This document shows, piece by piece, positions 1-9,706 of a DNA stretch of 64,000 nucleotides. Source of the stretch: Maribacter litoralis (GTDB taxonomy: Bacteria > Bacteroidota > Bacteroidia > Flavobacteriales > Flavobacteriaceae); NCBI RefSeq assembly GCF_003075045.1, contig NZ_QCZD01000001.1, positions 1,457,710 to 1,521,709 on the forward strand. The letters are read 5' to 3'. The position numbers and the translations under genes are program-made. How positions within the stretch are numbered: the first letter of the stretch is position 1; every line of letters begins with the position of its first letter. The notes beneath the pieces are model-generated. The model did no database searches, was not told where the DNA came from, and saw nothing but the letters and a program-made list of their open reading frames with translations.

Positions 1-1890
1 ATCTTCAATTTCTACCAAGGTTTTGTTCAACTTAGACTCGTACCATGCCAAAGCAAGCTTAGAAGCTTCAGGCTGCGGAATATCTGCAACTTCCCATCCT
101 TTTAGCAATCGGAATCCGTTCCAAATTTTATTAGCAAAGTTTTTTCCTTGCTGACATAAATCTTCATCGAACATAAGATCGTTACCAGCGGCAGAACTTA
201 ACAATAAGCCTACACGAACGCCATCGGCTCCATAATCTTCTATCAGTTTCAATGCATCTGGAGAATTCCCTAAAGATTTTGACATCTTTCTACGCTGCTT
301 ATCTCTAACCAAACCGGTGAAATAAACATTCTCAAAAGGTTTTTTTCCTCTAAACTCATACCCGGCAACTATCATTCTAGCTACCCAAAAGAATAAAATA
401 TCCGGACCGGTAACCAAATCATTTGTTGGGTAATAATAATTTACCTCTTCGTTATCTGGATCCATAATACCACCAAATACACTCATTGGCCATAACCATG
501 ATGAAAACCAAGTATCGAGCACATCGGCATCTTGTCTTAAATCACTTATCTGTAAACCAGCATTGCCAGATTTCTCTTTGGCAAGTTCCAAGGCATCTTC
601 TACATTGGCCGCTACAACAAAATCTTCTTGTCCGTCACCAAAATAGAATGCCGGTATCTGCTGTCCCCACCACAGTTGCCTAGAGATGTTCCAATCGCGA
701 ACGTTCTCCATCCAGTGACGGTAGGTATTTTCAAATTTCTTCGGATGAAGTTTTACATCACCACTTTCCAATACAGCTTCTAGGGCAGGTTTTGCCAAAT
801 CTTCCATTTTAAGAAACCACTGATCAGATAATTTAGGTTCAATAACAGCTTTGGTTCTTTCAGATGTACCCACTTTATTAATATGGGTTTCCGTTTTTAC
901 CAGAAAGCCTTTTTCTTCTAGTTCTTTTGAGATTTCTTTTCTTACCACAAAACGATCCTTACCCTCATAATGCATACCAAAACTGTTTAGGGTAGCATTG
1001 TCATTAAAGATGTCGATGGTTTCAAGATTATGTTTTTCACCTAGGGCTTTGTCATTTATGTCATGCGCAGGTGTAACTTTTAAACAACCTGTACCAAATT
1101 CCATATCAACGTATTCGTCTTCAATGATAGGTATTACCCTGTTACAAATTGGCACAATGACCTTTTTACCTTTTAAATGGGTAAATCGCTCATCATTAGG
1201 GTTAATACAAATAGCGGTATCACCTAAAATTGTCTCTGGCCTTGTGGTTGCAATCGTCACTTTTTCGTCTGAACCTTCAATAGCATATGACAAATAGTAT
1301 AACAGCCCTTGCTTTTCTTCATAAACCACCTCTTCATCAGACAAGGTTGTCTGTGCCTCTGGATCCCAATTTACCATACGATATCCACGGTAAATTAAAC
1401 CTTTGTTATAAAGGTCTATAAATACTTTGATGACGCTATCATACCGTTCTTTGTCCATAGTGAACGCTGTACGGTCCCAATCACAAGAACAGCCCAGTTT
1501 CTTTAACTGTTCTAAAATTATTCCGCCATATTCATTTGTCCAATCCCAAGCATGTTTTAAAAACTCATCTCTTGTAAGGTCATTTTTATTAATACCCTGC
1601 TCTTTTAATTTAGCTACGACCTTAGCTTCGGTGGCAATTGATGCGTGATCGGTACCAGGTACCCAACAGGCATTTTTACCTAATAAACGGGCTCTTCTAA
1701 TCAATACATCTTGTATGGTATTGTTCAGCATATGACCCATATGTAATATACCCGTTACGTTTGGTGGCGGTATTACTATACTATAGGGCTCCCTTTCATC
1801 GGGAACTGAATGAAAATATCCGTTTTTCATCCAATACTCATACCAATGAGATTCCGTGGATTGCGGATTATATTTTGAAGGAATTTCCAT
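1..1890 (-). CDS. valS: Valine--tRNA ligase, 3' end cut by window edge
   Basis: Class I aminoacyl-tRNA synthetase that charges tRNA-Val in the cytoplasm. Reading the minus strand from the ATG at 1890 gives 630 residues with no stop before the window edge. The HIGH signature is seen as HMGH at residues 50-53, preceded by PPPNVTG. A WDP...TTLSD segment typical of ValRS lies further on, and the class I KMSKS loop is at about residues 535-539. Between them lies the CP1 editing domain, which removes mischarged threonine in this family. ValRS of this group is usually about 870-880 residues, so roughly the last 245 (part of the anticodon-binding domain and the C-terminal coiled coil) lie outside. 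The gene is divergent from the DUF1573 gene. Confidence 0.97.
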   Translation of the reverse strand, partial: MEIPSKYNPQSTESHWYEYWMKNGYFHSVPDEREPYSIVIPPPNVTGILHMGHMLNNTIQDVLIRRARLLGKNACWVPGTDHASIATEAKVVAKLKEQGINKNDLTRDEFLKHAWDWTNEYGGIILEQLKKLGCSCDWDRTAFTMDKERYDSVIKVFIDLYNKGLIYRGYRMVNWDPEAQTTLSDEEVVYEEKQGLLYYLSYAIEGSDEKVTIATTRPETILGDTAICINPNDERFTHLKGKKVIVPICNRVIPIIEDEYVDMEFGTGCLKVTPAHDINDKALGEKHNLETIDIFNDNATLNSFGMHYEGKDRFVVRKEISKELEEKGFLVKTETHINKVGTSERTKAVIEPKLSDQWFLKMEDLAKPALEAVLESGDVKLHPKKFENTYRHWMENVRDWNISRQLWWGQQIPAFYFGDGQEDFVVAANVEDALELAKEKSGNAGLQISDLRQDADVLDTWFSSWLWPMSVFGGIMDPDNEEVNYYYPTNDLVTGPDILFFWVARMIVAGYEFRGKKPFENVYFTGLVRDKQRRKMSKSLGNSPDALKLIEDYGADGVRVGLLLSSAAGNDLMFDEDLCQQGKNFANKIWNGFRLLKGWEVADIPQPEASKLALAWYESKLNKTLVEIED

Positions 1891-2033
1891 ATTTGGAACA
1901 GTTTTTGAATAAATATAAATGTGGGTTATTAAAAATAAAGCCGAATTGACATTCTAACGGTCACTTCAGCTAAATTTTACCTAAAATTAAATACGAAACA
2001 AAAATAAGTAACGTTAGAGTATAACAAAAGGAT

Positions 2034-2064
2034 TTTGAGGTTGATCTGAAAAGATTTAATTTTG
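2034..2064 (+). promoter_or_regulatory. Bacteroidota-type promoter of the DUF1573 gene
   Basis: TTTG at 2034-2037, exactly 19 bases, then TAATTTTG at 2057-2064. This matches the known Bacteroidota sigma-A consensus TTTG-N19-TAnnTTTG at every defined base. The expected transcript start is about 7 bases downstream, which leaves a short leader before the ATG at 2085. Confidence 0.8.
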
Positions 2065-2084
2065 AAGTCCACCCAAAATTAAAT

Positions 2085-2477
2085 ATGATGAAAAAAATAG
2101 TACTTGTATTATTTGTAGGCTTACTAGGATTTAGCTTGACCGCTCAAGACACTGCGGCCAAAATAGAGTTTAAATCAGAAACCGTTGATTATGGTGAAAT
2201 CGCAAAAGGATCTGACGGAGTTAGAGTTTTTGAATTTACCAACACTGGTAATGCTCCACTTATTGTGAGCAAAGTAAGTTCTAGTTGTGGATGTACAATT
2301 CCTAAAAAACCAGAAGACCCTATTTTACCAGGTAAAACCGGTGAAATTCAGGTAAAGTATGATACTAACAGAGTTGGTCCTATCCGTAAGGCAATTACGG
2401 TGATATCAAACGCTGATACACCTACAAAGGTTCTAAAGATAAAAGGTGAGGTAAAAGCATCTACCGGTACCAAATAA
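2085..2477 (+). CDS. Secreted DUF1573 protein
   Basis: A 130-residue exported protein. Residues 1-20 form a clear signal peptide (MMKKIVLVLFVGLLGFSLTA). The rest is a single DUF1573 domain, an immunoglobulin-like (ASH/MSP-type) beta fold very common in Bacteroidota, with the family signature SCGCT at about residues 67-71 followed by a P-x-x-PGKTGEI segment. The family's molecular role is not established; an envelope or periplasmic location is inferred from the signal peptide. It is a single-gene transcript: a consensus promoter lies 21 bases before the start and a strong hairpin terminator follows about 20 bases after the stop. Confidence 0.9.
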   Translation: MMKKIVLVLFVGLLGFSLTAQDTAAKIEFKSETVDYGEIAKGSDGVRVFEFTNTGNAPLIVSKVSSSCGCTIPKKPEDPILPGKTGEIQVKYDTNRVGPIRKAITVISNADTPTKVLKIKGEVKASTGTK

Positions 2478-2497
2478 AAAAATCTTTTTATAAATTT

Positions 2498-2529
2498 AAA
2501 AGCCCAACTTTTCAGTTGGGCTTTTTTTT
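2498..2529. terminator. Bidirectional intrinsic terminator
   Basis: Arms AAAAGCCCAACT-type and its complement (2498-2509 / 2514-2525) with a four-base loop, an A run before and a T run after. It sits between the convergent DUF1573 and aspartyl protease genes and can serve both. Confidence 0.85.
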
Positions 2530-2534
2530 ATGCG

Positions 2535-3872
2535 CTATTGTTCATCGAACAAGGGTTTCAATTCAAAACTGAACAGTAAATCATTGTCATACCGTTCTAC
2601 TAAAACCTTTATCTTTTTATCTTTCTTTACGTTGAGCATATGCATGATCTCCTGTAATTTATATCTATGGATGCGCTTACCATTTACAGCTAAAATTACA
2701 TCGCCCTCACGTAATCCTGCAGAATGAGCCGGACTCCCTTGACGAATTCCCGAAACAATTATCTCTGGAACCAGACTCAGCCTAGTTGCTCCTTGAAGTA
2801 TAATCTGCACATTTCCATAAGACTTTGCATTACTATGTACTACACCGTTGGCATCGGCTATTCTTTCTGATACATATCTCATACCCGCATGTTGTAAATC
2901 TATACCGCTTATATTATACTGAAATATTTTACCGAAATTAGAATTTTTGGTAAGTATGAGTTTTTCATTGGCATAATCGAACGCGACATTAAATCTTTTT
3001 ATTACCTCACCACCTAAACTTCCATTTCTACCGCCAAAATCTGCAATGGTATTAAAGGTTTCCATATCTGGAAATGCAGCCTTTGCATCACTCAATACAA
3101 AATCTGAAATTTTTATATGATCGATTTTTGTTCTTTTCCCAAAAATATCACCGGCCAAGCCCTTACCAAGAAAATCTTGATAATGCTTTTTAGGCAATTG
3201 AATTCGTTCATCTTCAAATAACCAAACCGCATCACTACTACCTGTATCCAACAACATTTTAACAGGTATTTCCTCGGTTTTATTTATCATCACAAAAGCG
3301 TCTAAATAAGCTTTTTTTCTAATGACCGTCATATCCACAGCTCTAGTATTCTTGGTTGACCTATACCTATACTGCTCCTGATCATAAAATTTGATCGTTT
3401 TCTTTACATAATTTACATCGACCACAAAATCGCGAAATAGGTCGTAACCAATAATACCATGTACAGGAATACCTAGGCTTGGCGAGAAATTAATACCAGC
3501 ATCCATCACCACGTAAATATTTTGAGAAGTATTCTTGACACTACCCAGTTGCACCTTATTACCAGTAGACTTAAGGGCATTAATGGGATCACCCTCTCCC
3601 AGCCCATTAATAGTTATCTCCGTAACATTATTCAGTTGAATAGAGTCTTGATCTGCCAAATTGAACAAAATGGGCGTACCTACCCCAGAATCTAGAACAA
3701 AAGATAATTCTGTACCATTTACCTCTACAGGAATAATCATTAGATTATTTATGAGCTGAAATTTCACTTTATGAAATTTCTTGCCCTTTGGCAATTGATA
3801 CGTTTGTGCATTAACAGCGCACCCAATACTACAAATGAAAAGTAATGAAAAAAAGAAGCGTATACGTAACAT
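2535..3872 (-). CDS. Retropepsin-like aspartyl protease with PDZ domain
   Basis: 445 residues with an N-terminal signal peptide (about residues 1-22, ending CAVNA; the internal Cys makes a lipoprotein conceivable but the lipobox is poor). Two aspartyl-protease-like halves are visible: FVLDSG (Asp61) and MLLDTGSSDAV (Asp209), each preceded by hydrophobic residues as in clan AA proteases. Residues about 365-440 form a PDZ domain (SPAHSAGLREGDVILAVNG). Family members are thought to be periplasmic or surface peptidases; no substrate is known. The gene stands alone, reads toward the DUF1573 gene and shares its terminator. The first half has DSG, the second the canonical DTG, so the active dimer could be intramolecular. 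Confidence 0.88.
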   Translation of the reverse strand: MLRIRFFFSLLFICSIGCAVNAQTYQLPKGKKFHKVKFQLINNLMIIPVEVNGTELSFVLDSGVGTPILFNLADQDSIQLNNVTEITINGLGEGDPINALKSTGNKVQLGSVKNTSQNIYVVMDAGINFSPSLGIPVHGIIGYDLFRDFVVDVNYVKKTIKFYDQEQYRYRSTKNTRAVDMTVIRKKAYLDAFVMINKTEEIPVKMLLDTGSSDAVWLFEDERIQLPKKHYQDFLGKGLAGDIFGKRTKIDHIKISDFVLSDAKAAFPDMETFNTIADFGGRNGSLGGEVIKRFNVAFDYANEKLILTKNSNFGKIFQYNISGIDLQHAGMRYVSERIADANGVVHSNAKSYGNVQIILQGATRLSLVPEIIVSGIRQGSPAHSAGLREGDVILAVNGKRIHRYKLQEIMHMLNVKKDKKIKVLVERYDNDLLFSFELKPLFDEQ

Positions 3873-4019
3873 AATCTTTATGAATTAGTTAAGCCTTTTT
3901 AAGATACGCATTTTTTTAACATAACCGTCAATTTTAACAACAGCATGAAATTTAAATAAACCACAATTAAATTGTAAGTGCCATTATCATTTATCACTTT
4001 TGCGTAAAATTTAATTTAT

Positions 4020-5210
4020 ATGCCATCTGTTTCGAATAAAGGGCTTACAATGCCCCAATCGCCCATTAGAAAATTAGTTCCTTTCGCAGAAAGCGCTAAA
4101 AAGAAAGGAGTGCACGTCATTCATTTGAATATTGGACAACCAGATATAAAAACTCCCCAACAAGCACTCGATGCCGTAAAGAACAATAACATTAATGTGT
4201 TGGAGTATAGCCGCACCGAAGGATCTGAAGAATTTAGGAGCAAAATTGCCAAGTATTATATTAAAAATGATATTCCGGTTACTGCAGACGATATTATTGT
4301 AACCACAGGTGGATCTGAGGCTTTGTCATTTGCCATGAATACCATTGCGGATACAGATGATGAAATAATTATTCCAGAACCGTTTTATGCCAATTATAAT
4401 GGCTTTGCTACTGCATGTGGTGTAACCGTTGTACCGGTGGTATCTAAACTAGAAGATAATTTTGCCTTACCCCCTATTGAAGAGTTTGAAAAATTAATTA
4501 CGAAAAGAACCAGGGCTATTTTAATATGTAACCCAGGTAACCCAACAGGATATTTATATAGCAAAGAAGAGGTACAAAAATTAGCCACTTTGGTTAAAAA
4601 GCATAACATCTTTCTGGTTGCCGACGAGGTATACAGAGAATTTACCTATGACAATAAAACACATACTTCTATTTTAAAGGAAGAAGGTTTAGAAGAGAAT
4701 GCGATTGTTATTGATTCGGTCTCTAAAAGATATAGTATGTGCGGAGCCAGAATTGGCTACCTAGTCTCTAAAAACAAGGATTTTATTGCTACTGCACTTA
4801 AATTTGCACAAGCACGACTATCGCCGCCAACTTATGCACAAATTGCCAGTGAGGCCGCCTTGGATACTCCCGATAGCTACTTCGCCGAAGTAAAGGAAGA
4901 GTATGTAGCCAGAAGAAATCTACTTATTACAGAGCTAGAAAAAATAGACGGTATTAAAATTGCCAAGCCGCAAGGAGCTTTCTATTGTATTGCCGAATTA
5001 CCTATTAAAGACGCAGATCACTTTGCGCAATGGTTGTTAGAGGACTTTAGCTTAGTTAACGAAACCGTAATGGTTGCACCCGCTGCAGGTTTTTATGCAA
5101 CTGACGGTTTGGGTAAAAAACAAATTAGGATTGCCTACGTTCTTGATAAAGAGAGCCTAAAACGTGCGGTTTATATTTTAAGCGAGGCACTTAAAAACTA
5201 CAAGGGTTAA
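4020..5210 (+). CDS. PLP-dependent aminotransferase, class I/II
   Basis: Fold type I aminotransferase of 396 residues, full length for the aspartate-aminotransferase-like group. Visible motifs: TTGGSEAL at about 96-102, NPGNPTG at 171-177, ADEVYREF at 201-208 (Asp202 would pair with the pyridine nitrogen), and SVSKRYSMCGARIG with the Schiff-base lysine at 236 and the phosphate-binding Arg at 244. The substrate amino acid cannot be read from sequence; the usual lysine-loop text in bona fide AspAT (SKTYAMTGWR) is altered here, so I do not assign aspC. Its stop overlaps the murB start by one base (TAATG), so the two are translationally coupled. Confidence 0.9.
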   Translation: MPSVSNKGLTMPQSPIRKLVPFAESAKKKGVHVIHLNIGQPDIKTPQQALDAVKNNNINVLEYSRTEGSEEFRSKIAKYYIKNDIPVTADDIIVTTGGSEALSFAMNTIADTDDEIIIPEPFYANYNGFATACGVTVVPVVSKLEDNFALPPIEEFEKLITKRTRAILICNPGNPTGYLYSKEEVQKLATLVKKHNIFLVADEVYREFTYDNKTHTSILKEEGLEENAIVIDSVSKRYSMCGARIGYLVSKNKDFIATALKFAQARLSPPTYAQIASEAALDTPDSYFAEVKEEYVARRNLLITELEKIDGIKIAKPQGAFYCIAELPIKDADHFAQWLLEDFSLVNETVMVAPAAGFYATDGLGKKQIRIAYVLDKESLKRAVYILSEALKNYKG

Positions 5211-6226
5211 TGATTATATATGACCATTTTTCTTTAAAAAACTATAATACTTTTGGCATTGATGCTACCGCGAGGCACTTTGTAGAAGTTACAACCATTG
5301 AAGAATTACAGGACATTCTAAACAATAAAGAGTATCCAAGGAAAATTCTTATCGGTGGCGGTAGTAATATGTTGCTTACAGATTATATTGATGCCCTTTT
5401 TATTCATGTTAATTTAAAAGGCAAACAACTATTATCAGAAGATAACGACACTGCAATAGTTAAGGTCATGGCCGGAGAAAATTGGCACGACATGGTGATG
5501 TGGACACTTGAAAATGATTTTGGCGGACTTGAGAACATGTCATTAATTCCGGGAAATACCGGTACTGCCCCAATTCAGAATATTGGTGCCTATGGCGTAG
5601 AACTAAAAGACTGTTTTGTAAGTTGCGAGGCGGTGAGAATAGAAGATCAGCAGTTAGTAACACTATCAAAAGAAGAATGCAAGTTTGGCTATAGAGATTC
5701 ATATTTTAAAAATGAGGGGAAAGACAAATATGTAATAACCTCGGTTACTTTTTCTTTCACCAAAAACAATCATAAAATAAATTCTGGTTACGGTGCCATT
5801 GAAAATCAATTGGAAAAAGAAAATATATTAAACCCTACCATTAAAGATATTTCCAATGCAGTCATTGCAATTCGCCAAAGTAAACTGCCAGACCCAAAAG
5901 AATTAGGTAATAGTGGTAGTTTTTTTAAAAACCCGATCGTTAACAAAGAAATTTTTAAGGAATTTAATTTAAAGTACCCTGAGGCACCTTTTTATAAGGT
6001 TTCAGATGAACTTTATAAGATACCTGCAGGTTGGCTAATAGAACAATGTGGTTTTAAAGGAAAACGTTTTGGTGATGCAGGGGTTCATACAAATCAAGCG
6101 TTGGTATTGGTCAATTATGATAATGCAACCGGTAAGGATATATTGGATCTGGCGGCAAAAATTATTGCAGAGGTCAAATCAAAATTCAATATAGAAATTA
6201 GCCCAGAGGTTAATTTAATAAAATAA
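5210..6226 (+). CDS. murB: UDP-N-acetylenolpyruvoylglucosamine reductase
   Basis: FAD enzyme that reduces UDP-GlcNAc-enolpyruvate to UDP-MurNAc with NADPH, the second committed step of peptidoglycan synthesis in the cytosol. 338 residues, the length of type I (E. coli-like) MurB. Visible: FAD-binding ILIGGGSNML (46-55), IPGNTGTAPIQNIGAYG (113-129), YRDS with Arg162, GNSGSFFKNP with the proton-donor Ser237, and Glu333 in the C-terminal SPEVNLI. It starts inside the stop of the aminotransferase gene. A hairpin overlaps its stop codon. Confidence 0.97.
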   Translation: MIIYDHFSLKNYNTFGIDATARHFVEVTTIEELQDILNNKEYPRKILIGGGSNMLLTDYIDALFIHVNLKGKQLLSEDNDTAIVKVMAGENWHDMVMWTLENDFGGLENMSLIPGNTGTAPIQNIGAYGVELKDCFVSCEAVRIEDQQLVTLSKEECKFGYRDSYFKNEGKDKYVITSVTFSFTKNNHKINSGYGAIENQLEKENILNPTIKDISNAVIAIRQSKLPDPKELGNSGSFFKNPIVNKEIFKEFNLKYPEAPFYKVSDELYKIPAGWLIEQCGFKGKRFGDAGVHTNQALVLVNYDNATGKDILDLAAKIIAEVKSKFNIEISPEVNLIK

Positions 6227-6254
6227 CCCCTGTAATAAAATTACAAGGGTTATT
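6222..6254 (+). terminator. Hairpin at the end of murB
   Basis: Inverted repeat AATAACCCCTGTAA / TTACAAGGGTTATT (13 of 14 positions pair, 5-base loop), starting in the last codons of murB. No good T tract follows, so it may be a weak terminator or a 3'-end-stabilising stem. A second short stem (AAGTGG/CCACTT) lies near 6280-6306. Confidence 0.45.
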
Positions 6255-6433
6255 ACCAAACCAAACCAACCAAAAACAAAGTGGGCAGTTACCAGCCGAC
6301 CACTTATTCAATATATATTTTTAGAAAACGCATCATTAACAATCAATTTTATAATTTAGCGTTTAAGCATATACGGTTCAATGTTAGCATTTGGATGTCC
6401 ATTCTAAAAAAAATATGTGCATCTTTTTAAATT

Positions 6434-6997
6434 ATGAGTACTCTATTAGAAAATCATATTGTTGAATTATTACAAGAGCGAAACGAAAAAGCGATTTCAC
6501 TTTTGTACGATAACTATGCTGACACCCTACTAGGTGTTGCCAACAAAGTAGTTCGCGACCCTGAACTTGCCCAAGATGTAGTTCAAGAATCTTTTGTCAA
6601 AATTTGGAAAAAAGCAGATTCTTACGACCCTAAAAAAGCAAAACTTTTTACATGGCTTTTCAGAATAACTCGCAATACCGCTATTGACAAATTAAGAAGT
6701 GTCAACACTAAAACTGATAAAGAAATCCAAATAGACGTTTCAGACGTATATACCTTAGGTGTAGAAAGTACAAGACCCGAATTAATGGATGTACAAGAAC
6801 ATCTAGGCAAAATTGAAGAAAAATATCAAATTGTTCTAGAAGCTCTTTTCTTTCAAGGAATGACCCAACAAGAAGCAAGTGATGAGTTGGACATCCCATT
6901 GGGCACTATTAAATCTAGACTAAAGATAGGATTACGTGAATTAGGCAAAATATATGGTCCTGCCTTAATTGCCATGATTTTAAATATTGTATTATGA
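6434..6997 (+). CDS. ECF-type RNA polymerase sigma factor
   Basis: 187 residues. Region 2 is seen as LAQDVVQESFVKIWKKADSY followed by LFTWLFRITRNTAIDKLR, region 4 as MTQQEASDELDIPLGTIKSRLKIGLRELG, a helix-turn-helix that would read the -35 element. It is the size of extracytoplasmic-function sigma factors. The last four bases (ATGA) are shared with the start of the anti-sigma gene, so the two are made together. It probably directs its own operon in response to an envelope signal, as is usual for the family; no autoregulatory promoter is recognisable. Confidence 0.93.
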   Translation: MSTLLENHIVELLQERNEKAISLLYDNYADTLLGVANKVVRDPELAQDVVQESFVKIWKKADSYDPKKAKLFTWLFRITRNTAIDKLRSVNTKTDKEIQIDVSDVYTLGVESTRPELMDVQEHLGKIEEKYQIVLEALFFQGMTQQEASDELDIPLGTIKSRLKIGLRELGKIYGPALIAMILNIVL

Positions 6998-7752
6998 AAG
7001 ACAAAATAAAAATTTTCCTTGATTCCGATTTATTGGAAAAGTACCTTTTAGGAACTACTACCGAGTTGGAAAGCTTGCAAGTGGAGCGTTATATTGCCAT
7101 GTACCCAGAAGTGAGGAAAACGTATGAAGAGTTACAGGAAAATCTTGAGATTTTTGCAAAACTTCATGCCATTGAAGCACCACAAGGACTAAAAGATAAA
7201 ATTAATGCAAGAATTAAAGCCGAGCGTAAAGGCAGAAAACGATTCTATAGCTATGCAATAGCGGCAAGTATTACCGCGATTTTATTTATTGGTATTTCAA
7301 CATTCTTTTGGAATCAAAATCAAAGCCTACAAGAAGAGAACAGTGTTGTTAGCAATAAAATAAAATTGCTTGAAGAGAATATGAAAGAGCAGTTGGAAGA
7401 TGTACGTAACCAATTTATTGTTCTTAACAACCCTCAAACCAAAAAGTACAACGTTAAAGGAAATCAAAAGGCAAAAGAACTTAAAGCTGTAGCTTATATT
7501 AACCCTGTTAAAAAGTTGTCATATATCAATGTAAGTAAACTACCTAATATTCCAGAAAGCCAATGCTTTCAAATGTGGGCAGAAGTTAACGGTAAAATGA
7601 TCAACCTTGGTATTATTGAAGAAGCTGGAGACCAACAAAAATTATTGGCTTTACCTTATGCAGAAAATGCAGTAGGTTATATCACTATAGAACAGAAAGG
7701 TGGCAACCATGCACCGAATGTAGAAAATATAGTTGCCAATATAGCATATTAA
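6994..7752 (+). CDS. RskA-type membrane anti-sigma factor
   Basis: 252 residues. The N-terminal ~75 residues form an anti-sigma domain without a zinc motif (LLEKYLLGTTTELESLQVERY). One transmembrane helix lies at about 84-104, followed by a short coiled coil (about 105-140) and a C-terminal periplasmic RskA domain (FQMWAEVNGKMINLGII ... VGYITIEQKGG). It should hold the upstream sigma factor at the inner membrane until released by regulated proteolysis, as known for RskA/SigK in other bacteria. It overlaps the sigma gene by 4 bases and is followed by a terminator. Confidence 0.9.
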   Translation: MKDKIKIFLDSDLLEKYLLGTTTELESLQVERYIAMYPEVRKTYEELQENLEIFAKLHAIEAPQGLKDKINARIKAERKGRKRFYSYAIAASITAILFIGISTFFWNQNQSLQEENSVVSNKIKLLEENMKEQLEDVRNQFIVLNNPQTKKYNVKGNQKAKELKAVAYINPVKKLSYINVSKLPNIPESQCFQMWAEVNGKMINLGIIEEAGDQQKLLALPYAENAVGYITIEQKGGNHAPNVENIVANIAY

Positions 7753-7775
7753 GCTATCTCACATAAAGTATTCTT

Positions 7776-7804
7776 AAAGCCCCATTTTTGGGGCTTTATT
7801 TTTT
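7776..7804 (+). terminator. Terminator of the sigma/anti-sigma operon
   Basis: Stem AAAGCCCC / GGGGCTTT with a six-base loop (7776-7797) followed by a T-rich tract. Confidence 0.8.
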
Positions 7805-7811
7805 ATCTTTG
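7804..7811 (+). promoter_or_regulatory. -7 promoter element TATCTTTG
   Basis: Matches TAnnTTTG, placed 15 bases before the ATG at 7827 and directly after the preceding terminator. No TTTG is found 17-23 bases upstream, so only the -7 half is supported. Confidence 0.5.
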
Positions 7812-7826
7812 TATAAAATTCAGCAT

Positions 7827-8030
7827 ATGAAACTAGTATTATTGACCATAGGGTTATTAGGATTGGCTTTCGCAGGAATAGCTATTAAAATATGGTCTAA
7901 AAAAGATGGTAAGTTTGCAGGTACATGTGCCAGCCAAAGTCCGTTTTTAAATCAAGATGGGCAAGCTTGTGGTATGTGCGGCAAAATGCCAGATGAACAA
8001 GATTGTAAAAAAGATTTAATTTCGGAATAA
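7827..8030 (+). CDS. Small Cys-rich membrane protein
   Basis: 67 residues from the ATG at 7827. A longer reading from a TTG at 7788 would start inside the terminator stem and is rejected. Residues 3-20 form one hydrophobic helix (LVLLTIGLLGLAFAGIAI), then a short soluble tail with four cysteines (CASQ, ACGMC, DC). I recognise it only as a family of small 'membrane or secreted' proteins recurrent in Flavobacteriaceae; function is unknown. The Cys pattern could bind a metal or form disulfides, which is inference. A -7 promoter element precedes it. Confidence 0.7.
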   Translation: MKLVLLTIGLLGLAFAGIAIKIWSKKDGKFAGTCASQSPFLNQDGQACGMCGKMPDEQDCKKDLISE

Positions 8031-8073
8031 GCAACTCTTCATTCTCAAAACAGGGGTTTTACAAAATTTATAT

Positions 8074-8634
8074 TTGAATAAGGCAGACACATTAAAAGAA
8101 ACAATATCCAAAGCTAAACAAGGCAATCAAATTGCGTTCAGCCGTTTATTAGATATGTTTTGGAACGATGTGTACGGATTTCAATTAAAACGTACTGAAA
8201 ACGAAAACGATTCTGAAGACATTACTATTCAGACCTTCTCAAAAGCGTTCGATAAAATTCATACTTATAACGACGCCTATGTATTCAAAACATGGTTGAT
8301 CACTATTTCAAAAAATATTCATATCGACCTGGTTAGAAAGCGTAAAAAAAGTTTGTTGGATTCGCGTAGTAACTCCGAAGCTATTACCAGTGCTTTAGAT
8401 GCATCTCCATCAATGGAAGACCAACTCATACAGGAACAGAATTTAGCCGATTTATTAAGGGATATTAAAAAATTAAAACCTCATTATCAAGCGGTAATCA
8501 ATTTAAGATATTTCAACGAGTTAAGTTATGCCGATATCGCAACCCAGCTAAACGAGCCTATTAACAGTGTTAAGGTAAAATTGCTTAGGGCAAAAAAGCT
8601 CCTGTCAGAAATTATCGAAGCAAGAAAAAAATAA
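8074..8634 (+). CDS. Second ECF-type sigma factor (TTG start)
   Basis: 186 residues. Region 2: DITIQTFSKAFDKIHTY and YVFKTWLITISKNIHIDLVR; region 4: LSYADIATQLNEPINSVKVK plus LLRAKKLL. The frame is open only from a stop at 8017, with no ATG before residue 28, which would lose part of region 2, so TTG at 8074 is the best start. No anti-sigma gene follows; lipA comes next with its own promoter, so control is unknown. The start codon is embedded in a TATATTTG sequence that looks like a -7 element. Confidence 0.88.
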   Translation: MNKADTLKETISKAKQGNQIAFSRLLDMFWNDVYGFQLKRTENENDSEDITIQTFSKAFDKIHTYNDAYVFKTWLITISKNIHIDLVRKRKKSLLDSRSNSEAITSALDASPSMEDQLIQEQNLADLLRDIKKLKPHYQAVINLRYFNELSYADIATQLNEPINSVKVKLLRAKKLLSEIIEARKK

Positions 8635-8689
8635 CGAATTCTATTTAACTTCATATTTTCACACTCATTTGTGTAGTATATAATTCCGC

Positions 8690-8720
8690 TTTATCCTCAT
8701 TTTTATAGTTCGTATATTTG
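8690..8720 (+). promoter_or_regulatory. Probable lipA promoter
   Basis: TTTA at 8690-8693, 19 bases, then TATATTTG at 8713-8720: one mismatch to TTTG-N19-TAnnTTTG. It lies 15 bases before the lipA ATG. Confidence 0.6.
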
Positions 8721-8735
8721 TATTAAAATTATAGC

Positions 8736-9611
8736 ATGTCTACAGTTGTTAAAGAAAATGTTGCTCCACCAAAAGGAAAACCAAAATGGTTAAGGGTCAA
8801 ATTACCTACAGGTAAGAAATACACCCAGCTTAGAGGTTTGGTAGATAAGTACGATCTTCACACTATTTGCACAAGTGGTAGTTGCCCTAATATGGGCGAA
8901 TGTTGGGGAGAAGGTACCGCTACCTTTATGATTTTGGGAAATGTTTGCACGAGGTCATGTGGATTCTGTGGTGTAAAAACAGGTAGACCTGAAAATGTAG
9001 ATTGGGCCGAACCGGAAAAGGTAGCTAGATCTATAAAAATTATGGGTATTAAGCATGCCGTAATTACTTCTGTGGATAGGGATGACCTTAAGGATATGGG
9101 CTCCATAATTTGGGCAGAAACCGTAAAGGCCATACGCCGAATGAACCCAACAACCACTTTAGAAACTTTGATACCTGATTTTCAGGGTATAGAAAAGCAT
9201 TTGGATAGAATAGTAGCCGTTTCACCAGAGGTTGTATCTCACAATATGGAAACCGTTAAAAGACTTACCAGAGAAGTTCGTATACAGGCAAAGTATGAGC
9301 GTAGTCTTGAAGCTTTGAATTATTTAAAAAAGCAAGGTATAAATAGAACAAAATCTGGTATTATGCTAGGTTTGGGAGAACATGAAGATGAAGTTATTAC
9401 AACCTTGGCAGATTTACGTAAGGCTGATGTAGATGTGGTAACCATTGGCCAGTATCTACAACCATCTAAAAAACACCTTCCTGTTAAAGAATTTATTACT
9501 CCAGAGCAGTTTAAAAAATATGAGGATATAGGTCTTGAAATGGGCTTTAGACATGTAGAAAGTGGTGCTTTGGTTAGATCTTCTTACAAGGCACATAAAC
9601 ACATACTTTAG
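8736..9611 (+). CDS. lipA: Lipoyl synthase
   Basis: Radical-SAM enzyme that inserts two sulfurs into octanoyl groups on lipoyl domains of 2-oxoacid dehydrogenases and the glycine cleavage H protein. 291 residues, full length. The auxiliary [4Fe-4S] cluster ligands are Cys45, Cys50 and Cys56 ([12 protein letters not shown]); the radical-SAM CxxxCxxC is Cys71, Cys75, Cys78 (CTRSCGFC); the family's C-terminal RSSY supplies the serine ligand at about 282. All catalytic elements are intact. It is transcribed from its own promoter; no lipB is seen nearby. Confidence 0.98.
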   Translation: MSTVVKENVAPPKGKPKWLRVKLPTGKKYTQLRGLVDKYDLHTICTSGSCPNMGECWGEGTATFMILGNVCTRSCGFCGVKTGRPENVDWAEPEKVARSIKIMGIKHAVITSVDRDDLKDMGSIIWAETVKAIRRMNPTTTLETLIPDFQGIEKHLDRIVAVSPEVVSHNMETVKRLTREVRIQAKYERSLEALNYLKKQGINRTKSGIMLGLGEHEDEVITTLADLRKADVDVVTIGQYLQPSKKHLPVKEFITPEQFKKYEDIGLEMGFRHVESGALVRSSYKAHKHIL

Positions 9612-9706
9612 ATTTTGTAAAACATTTTAAGATTTCAAAGTTTAATTAAGCAACATAGATGCTTTTAAACTTCTGTAGTCACTAGTATAAATATTTACGG
9701 TAACCA

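Noticed and set aside
998-1949. Plus-strand frames within the first 1.9 kb
   Set aside because: The minus strand reads continuously as ValRS with HIGH and KMSKS motifs, so these are shadows.
6222-6433. Possible tRNA or small RNA gene after murB, because of two hairpins
   Set aside because: No cloverleaf or T-loop sequence can be drawn; the hairpins are better seen as 3'-end structures of murB.
7788-7826. TTG start for the small membrane protein
   Set aside because: It lies within the terminator stem of the preceding operon and puts 13 unlikely residues before the membrane helix.
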